DNA of 10,097 nt from assembly GCA_030601605.1 (NCBI GenBank), contig JAUVTI010000060.1, forward strand, positions 1-10,097. The letters run 5' to 3'. The notes under the pieces were generated by a model, which saw only the letters and a list, made by a program, of their open reading frames with translations, had not been told where the DNA came from and made no database searches. The position numbers and the translations under genes are program-made. Below, in pieces: positions 7,643 through 10,097 of this stretch. The DNA comes from Gemmatimonadales bacterium (lineage in GTDB: Bacteria > Gemmatimonadota > Gemmatimonadetes > Gemmatimonadales > GWC2-71-9). Numbering within the stretch: the stretch's first letter is position 1; every line of letters starts with the position of its first letter.

Positions 7643-8704
7643 GTGGTGCTCGGCGAAGGTCTCCTGGACGACCTGGCCGAGCTGATGGCGAGTTACTGCC
7701 CGGCCTCCCGATACGCCATCGTCACGGACTCCACGGTGGCTCCCCTCTACGGCAAGAGCGCCGCGGCCGCACTCGAGAAGGTCGCCCCGACCCTGTTGCT
7801 GCAGTTCCCGGCCGGCGAGTGGAACAAGACCCGCGAGACGTGGGCCACGCTCACCGACCAGTTGCTCGCCGCGCAGCTCGACCGCGAGGCGGCCATCCTG
7901 GCCGTGGGCGGCGGGGTAGTCGGGGACCTAGCCGGCTTCGTCGCCGCCACGTACCTGCGCGGCATCCGCTACGTCCAGGTTCCAACCACGCTGCTGGCGA
8001 TGATCGACAGCGCCATAGGCGGGAAGACCGGGGTCGACACCCAGCTGGGCAAGAACCTGGTCGGCGCATTCCACCAGCCCAGGGCCGTGATCGCCGACGT
8101 GCGCACGCTGACCAGCCTGCCTCCGCTCCAACTCGCCGCCGGCATGGCCGAGGCCCTGAAGCACGGCGCGATCGCGGACGCGGCCTACTTCGAGAGCCTC
8201 ATCGCGGGCGAGCAGGCCATCCGGGCTCGCGAGCCCCAGGCCCTGCTGGATGCCGTCCGGCGGAGCGTGGAGATCAAGGTGGGGGTCGTCGCGGAGGACG
8301 AGCGAGAACGGGGTCGTCGCGCGGTGCTGAACTTCGGCCACACCATCGCTCACGCGCTCGAAGCCACCCAGGGCTATGAGCTGCTACACGGGGAGGCGGT
8401 GGCGGTCGGCATGCTGGCCGAGGCAAAGCTGGGGGAGCGCATCGGGGTAACCGAAGAGGGGCTGGCCAAGACCTTGGCGGGGGCGCTGGAGTCCTACGGC
8501 TTGCCACTCTCGCCGCCCGTAGATCCAGATCTGGAGCGGATGCTGGACGTGATGCGCCAGGACAAGAAGAACCGCGAGGGGACTGTCAGGTTTGCACTAC
8601 CCAGCCGCATGGGAGAGATGGCTCGAGGACCAGGCGGAGAGTGGACCGTGAGCGCTCCGGAGAACGTAGTGAGCGACGTCCTGCGGGAATTGAGCGACTC
8701 CTGA
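7643..8704 (+). CDS. aroB: 3-dehydroquinate synthase
   Basis: The enzyme converts DAHP to 3-dehydroquinate, the second step of the shikimate pathway, using NAD and a divalent metal in the cytosol. From the first standard start (GTG 7643) the product is 353 residues. The NAD/phosphate-binding core is GGGVVGDLAGFVAATYLRG (residues 89-107) and PTTLLAMIDSAIGGKTGVD (114-132). Family metal ligands are all visible: E170 in GMAEALKHG, H233 in NFGHTIAHALE and H249 in LLHGEAVAVGM. The substrate-binding lysine region DKKNREG is near the C-terminus. The GTG start would delete the first conserved beta strand, which is encoded in frame just upstream, so the real start is probably ATA at 7595, coupled to the end of the PhzF-like gene. 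No GGGAG-type site is well spaced for GTG 7643; the nearest purine run is 14 bases away. It is the last gene of its run; no clear terminator follows. Confidence 0.95.
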   Translation: MVLGEGLLDDLAELMASYCPASRYAIVTDSTVAPLYGKSAAAALEKVAPTLLLQFPAGEWNKTRETWATLTDQLLAAQLDREAAILAVGGGVVGDLAGFVAATYLRGIRYVQVPTTLLAMIDSAIGGKTGVDTQLGKNLVGAFHQPRAVIADVRTLTSLPPLQLAAGMAEALKHGAIADAAYFESLIAGEQAIRAREPQALLDAVRRSVEIKVGVVAEDERERGRRAVLNFGHTIAHALEATQGYELLHGEAVAVGMLAEAKLGERIGVTEEGLAKTLAGALESYGLPLSPPVDPDLERMLDVMRQDKKNREGTVRFALPSRMGEMARGPGGEWTVSAPENVVSDVLRELSDS

Positions 8705-8880
8705 CACCATCAACACATCATCCACACAGTAAACGGCTGGATGTATCATGTAAGCTAATATATCGTAACCAGTTAGAACATAAGACATCAACGTGTCCAC
8801 GTAATGTGGAAACCCCTTGGTGGACAAACTTCGGAACAGATTGACACTTAACGATTTGTGATGTGGAAAACGGAATTTTC
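8705..8880. other. AT-rich intergenic element with TCCAC-core repeats
   Basis: This stretch between aroB and the sigma gene is strikingly poorer in G+C (near 40% by eye) than everything around it and has no credible gene. Five TCCAC/GTGGA words occur in about 155 bases. Two differ from the DnaA box TTATCCACA by one base: TCATCCACA at 8718-8726, and TTTTCCACA on the minus strand at 8871-8863. Two more differ by two bases (minus strand 8813-8805 and 8827-8819). A twelve-base word is repeated with one mismatch at 8801-8812 and 8858-8869. The element could be a regulatory region for the sigma gene, a DnaA-binding locus, or an unrelated insertion; the sequence alone does not decide. Confidence 0.45.
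8794..8826. repeat. Inverted repeat with two mutually exclusive stems
   Basis: TGTCCAC at 8794-8800 is the exact reverse complement of GTGGACA at 8820-8826 (19-base gap). The same left arm can instead pair as TCCAC (8796-8800) with GTGGA at 8806-8810 across a five-base loop. The two hairpins share an arm and exclude each other. No T-run follows, so this is not an intrinsic terminator for aroB. Confidence 0.5.
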
Positions 8881-8909
8881 TTGACCATCCTCGCGGCATT
8901 TCCTATATT
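8881..8909 (+). promoter_or_regulatory. Strong sigma-70 promoter for the sigma factor gene
   Basis: TTGACC at 8881-8886 and TATATT at 8904-8909 stand exactly 17 bases apart; each matches consensus at five of six positions. Transcription would begin about 8915-8917, giving a leader of about 74 bases. This is the best promoter in the window and fits a constitutively expressed housekeeping sigma gene. Confidence 0.75.
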
Positions 8910-8915
8910 CGGCCC

Positions 8916-8989
8916 GTTGTCAGTCGGTCATTTTGGCGGGTCCTCCAACCGCCCGTACCCCCCGCATCCTGCCCAAACATGGGGAGTGT
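8916..8989 (+). promoter_or_regulatory. Structured 5' leader of the sigma factor mRNA
   Basis: Two small hairpins can form. GGCGG (8935-8939) pairs with CCGCC (8949-8953). CCC (8961-8963) and CAT (8965-8967), with a bulged G between them, pair with ATGGGG at 8979-8984, which would cover most of the Shine-Dalgarno GGGGAG (8981-8986). That site ends only three bases before the ATG at 8990. The structures are short and their role in translation control is a guess. Confidence 0.3.
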
Positions 8990-9883
8990 ATGGCCCAACT
9001 CCGAAGCGAAAAGCAGAAGAGCTTCTTTCGCACCCCTGCTTCCGGCGCATTCGACCTATACCTGCAGGACATCCAGAAGCTCCCGCTGATCGGGAGCGCT
9101 GAAGAGGAACGCCGCCTGGCCCGGCGGGCCCGCGAGGGCGACGTGAAGTGCGCTGAGCGCCTCGTCACGGCCAACCTCAGGTTCGTGATCTCCTACGTGA
9201 AGAAGTACCAGGGCCACGGACTCGACCTCTCCGAGCTGGTCGCGATAGGCAACGAGGGGCTGCTCAAGGCCGTGAAGAAGTTCGATCCGGAGCAGGGCGT
9301 GAAGTTCATCTCGTACGCGGTGTGGTGGGTGCGCCAGGCGGTGCTCAAGGCCCTCGCCGAGCAGACCCGCAGCGTGCGGATCCCGCTCAATCAGAACAGC
9401 CATCTCATCCGTATGTCCCGCACCGAGACGTACCTGTCCCAGGAACTCGGCCGGGAGCCCACGGACGCGGAGATCGCCAAGGCCCTGCAGGACACCGAGG
9501 CGAACGTGCGCAGCGCCCGCCGCATGACGGCGGCCGAGATGTCGCTCGACGCTCCGATCGATCGGTCCGATAGGGACGCCGCCACATTCGGCGAGCGGTT
9601 CGCCGGACAAGAGGGCGGCGAGATCGAGGAGCGGACCGACGGACGGTTGATGCGCGAGTTCATCGACGGTGTGTTCGAGAAGTACCTCACCCCCAGGGAG
9701 CGCAGGATCCTCTACCTGTACTACGGGCTGGAGGAGGGCTCCGAGGGGCTGACTCTCGAGAAGATAGGCTCGTTGATGGGTGTCACGCGCGAGCGCATCC
9801 GGCAGATTCGGGAGCGCGCGTTCGAGAAGCTGCGTGACAGCCCGCATGGTGAGGCTCTCAAGGGCTTCTGGGTGGCAGCGTAG
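8990..9883 (+). CDS. rpoD: Sigma-70 family RNA polymerase sigma factor, probable housekeeping sigma (RpoD/SigA-like)
   Basis: This 297-residue protein directs RNA polymerase to -35/-10 promoters. Region 1.2 is at about residues 21-50 (DLYLQDIQKLPLI). Region 2 at 52-126 includes NLRFVISYVKKY, LVAIGNEGLLKAVKKFD and the -10-contacting YAVWWVRQAV (109-118). Region 3 spans about 127-200, and region 4 about 225-285 carries the -35 helix-turn-helix LTLEKIGSLMGVTRERIRQI (254-273). Region 1.1 and the non-conserved insert are absent, as in the short primary sigma factors of Bacteroidota and related phyla. The fully conserved region 2 and 4 motifs favour a group 1 factor over an alternative one, but a group 2 paralogue is possible. 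ATG 8990 is chosen because it follows GGGGAG and the region upstream (8933-8989) is leader-like and contains no family sequence. Its own promoter and terminator make it monocistronic. Confidence 0.9.
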   Translation: MAQLRSEKQKSFFRTPASGAFDLYLQDIQKLPLIGSAEEERRLARRAREGDVKCAERLVTANLRFVISYVKKYQGHGLDLSELVAIGNEGLLKAVKKFDPEQGVKFISYAVWWVRQAVLKALAEQTRSVRIPLNQNSHLIRMSRTETYLSQELGREPTDAEIAKALQDTEANVRSARRMTAAEMSLDAPIDRSDRDAATFGERFAGQEGGEIEERTDGRLMREFIDGVFEKYLTPRERRILYLYYGLEEGSEGLTLEKIGSLMGVTRERIRQIRERAFEKLRDSPHGEALKGFWVAA

Positions 9884-9907
9884 AGGTCCAGGCAGTCCCC
9901 TCCCCGG

Positions 9908-9939
9908 AAGCGGTCGGCTCTCAGCCGGCCGCTTTTTTT
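9908..9939 (+). terminator. Intrinsic terminator of the sigma factor gene
   Basis: AAGCGGTCGGCT (9908-9919) pairs along all twelve bases, with one G-U pair, to AGCCGGCCGCTT (9923-9934) around a CTC loop. A run of seven T (9933-9939) follows. It lies 25 bases after the stop codon. Confidence 0.93.
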
Positions 9940-9961
9940 GTCCCGGACTTCGAGAGATTGC

Positions 9962-10079
9962 GGGGGACCGGGGGAGGTCTTCTCGGCACGGCTTCCAACT
10001 CCTCCACCCTCTCGCCGTACCTCTCCCGGCCCACCCATCCCCACCGGGAAGCCGTGCCTGCGAGACCCCCCGGTCCCCC
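9962..10079. repeat. Large imperfect inverted repeat after the terminator
   Basis: The arms are 9962-9996 and 10047-10079, separated by a 50-base C-rich loop. The inner stem is twelve perfect pairs, GGCACGGCTTCC (9985-9996) with 10047-10058. The outer stem pairs GGTCT (9976-9980) with AGACC (10063-10067), then the twelve bases 9962-9973 with 10068-10079. A two-base bulge and a four-by-four internal loop interrupt it. No T-run or gene follows within the window. It could be a structured RNA, a small MITE/REP-like repeat, or a processing stem of a downstream transcript. Confidence 0.6.
10025..10042 (-). other. G-quadruplex-capable motif in the loop of the inverted repeat
   Basis: On the minus strand four G-runs of three or more (GGGG, GGG, GGG, GGG) are separated by 2, 1 and 2 bases, the classic intramolecular quadruplex pattern. 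On the plus strand it is a C-rich run. Chance in GC-rich DNA is a real alternative. Confidence 0.4.
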
Positions 10080-10097
10080 TTGGCCTTCGTAGGTCCG

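Noticed and set aside
8841..8869. TTGACA at 8841-8846 as a second sigma-gene promoter
   Set aside because: A perfect -35, but nothing resembling a -10 lies 15-19 bases downstream; the TTGACC/TATATT pair at 8881 is far better.
8597..8899. Minus-strand open frame of 100 codons across the AT-rich gap, considered as a small gene
   Set aside because: It overlaps the end of aroB by about 108 bases, shows no domain, and half of it is ordinary aroB shadow. A shorter in-gap start cannot be fully excluded.
8933..8989. An upstream GTG start for the sigma factor at 8933
   Set aside because: It adds 19 residues without family similarity, has no Shine-Dalgarno and falls in leader sequence; ATG 8990 follows GGGGAG.
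9721..10044. Minus-strand open frame of 107 codons over the terminator and inverted repeat
   Set aside because: It reads through the intrinsic terminator and the sigma gene's end in antisense and has no recognisable feature.
1..10097. tRNA, rRNA, CRISPR array, insertion sequence, phage or defence genes
   Set aside because: Reading both strands showed no cloverleaf, no regularly spaced repeats, and no transposase, integrase or nuclease motifs; nearly all sequence is assigned to housekeeping genes.

Overview
The window is about 10 kb of GC-rich DNA (roughly two thirds G+C by eye) from a Gram-negative-type (diderm) bacterium. It encodes an outer-membrane Omp85 protein with a TamB partner, and a periplasmic penicillin-binding protein. 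The housekeeping-like sigma factor is short and lacks region 1.1, a form seen in Bacteroidota and relatives. Together with the GC content and dense -35/-10 promoters this suggests Gemmatimonadota or a nearby FCB-group lineage. That placement is inference; no rRNA or other phylogenetic marker is present.

Layout. (1) 1-3029, minus strand: an Omp85/TamA-like protein with three POTRA domains, followed by a TamB-like protein whose start overlaps its stop by one base and which runs off the left edge. This is an outer-membrane assembly/transport pair. (2) 3162-4664, plus strand: a DacB/PBP4-type D-Ala-D-Ala carboxypeptidase with its own readable promoter and a TTG start set by a strong ribosome binding site. 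(3) 4673-6079, minus strand: an FprA/adrenodoxin-reductase-type NADPH-ferredoxin reductase, convergent with dacB across 8 bases. (4) 6134-8704, plus strand: a tight three-gene run of PduO-type cob(I)alamin adenosyltransferase, PhzF-like isomerase and 3-dehydroquinate synthase (aroB). (5) 8705-8989: an AT-rich gap with TCCAC-core repeats, hairpins and a strong sigma-70 promoter. (6) 8990-9883: the sigma-70 factor, closed by a textbook intrinsic terminator. (7) 9940-10097: no gene seen, but a large imperfect inverted repeat with a C-rich loop.

The genes are mostly core metabolism and envelope biogenesis. I see no phage, insertion sequence, CRISPR array, toxin-antitoxin pair or defence cassette, and no convincing new multi-gene system. 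The parts that deserve a second look are non-coding or concern gene starts. These are the aroB start, where ATAA stands in place of the usual ATGA overlap; the missing canonical start for the TamA signal peptide; the AT-rich element before the sigma gene with DnaA-box-like words; and the large stem structure at the right edge.
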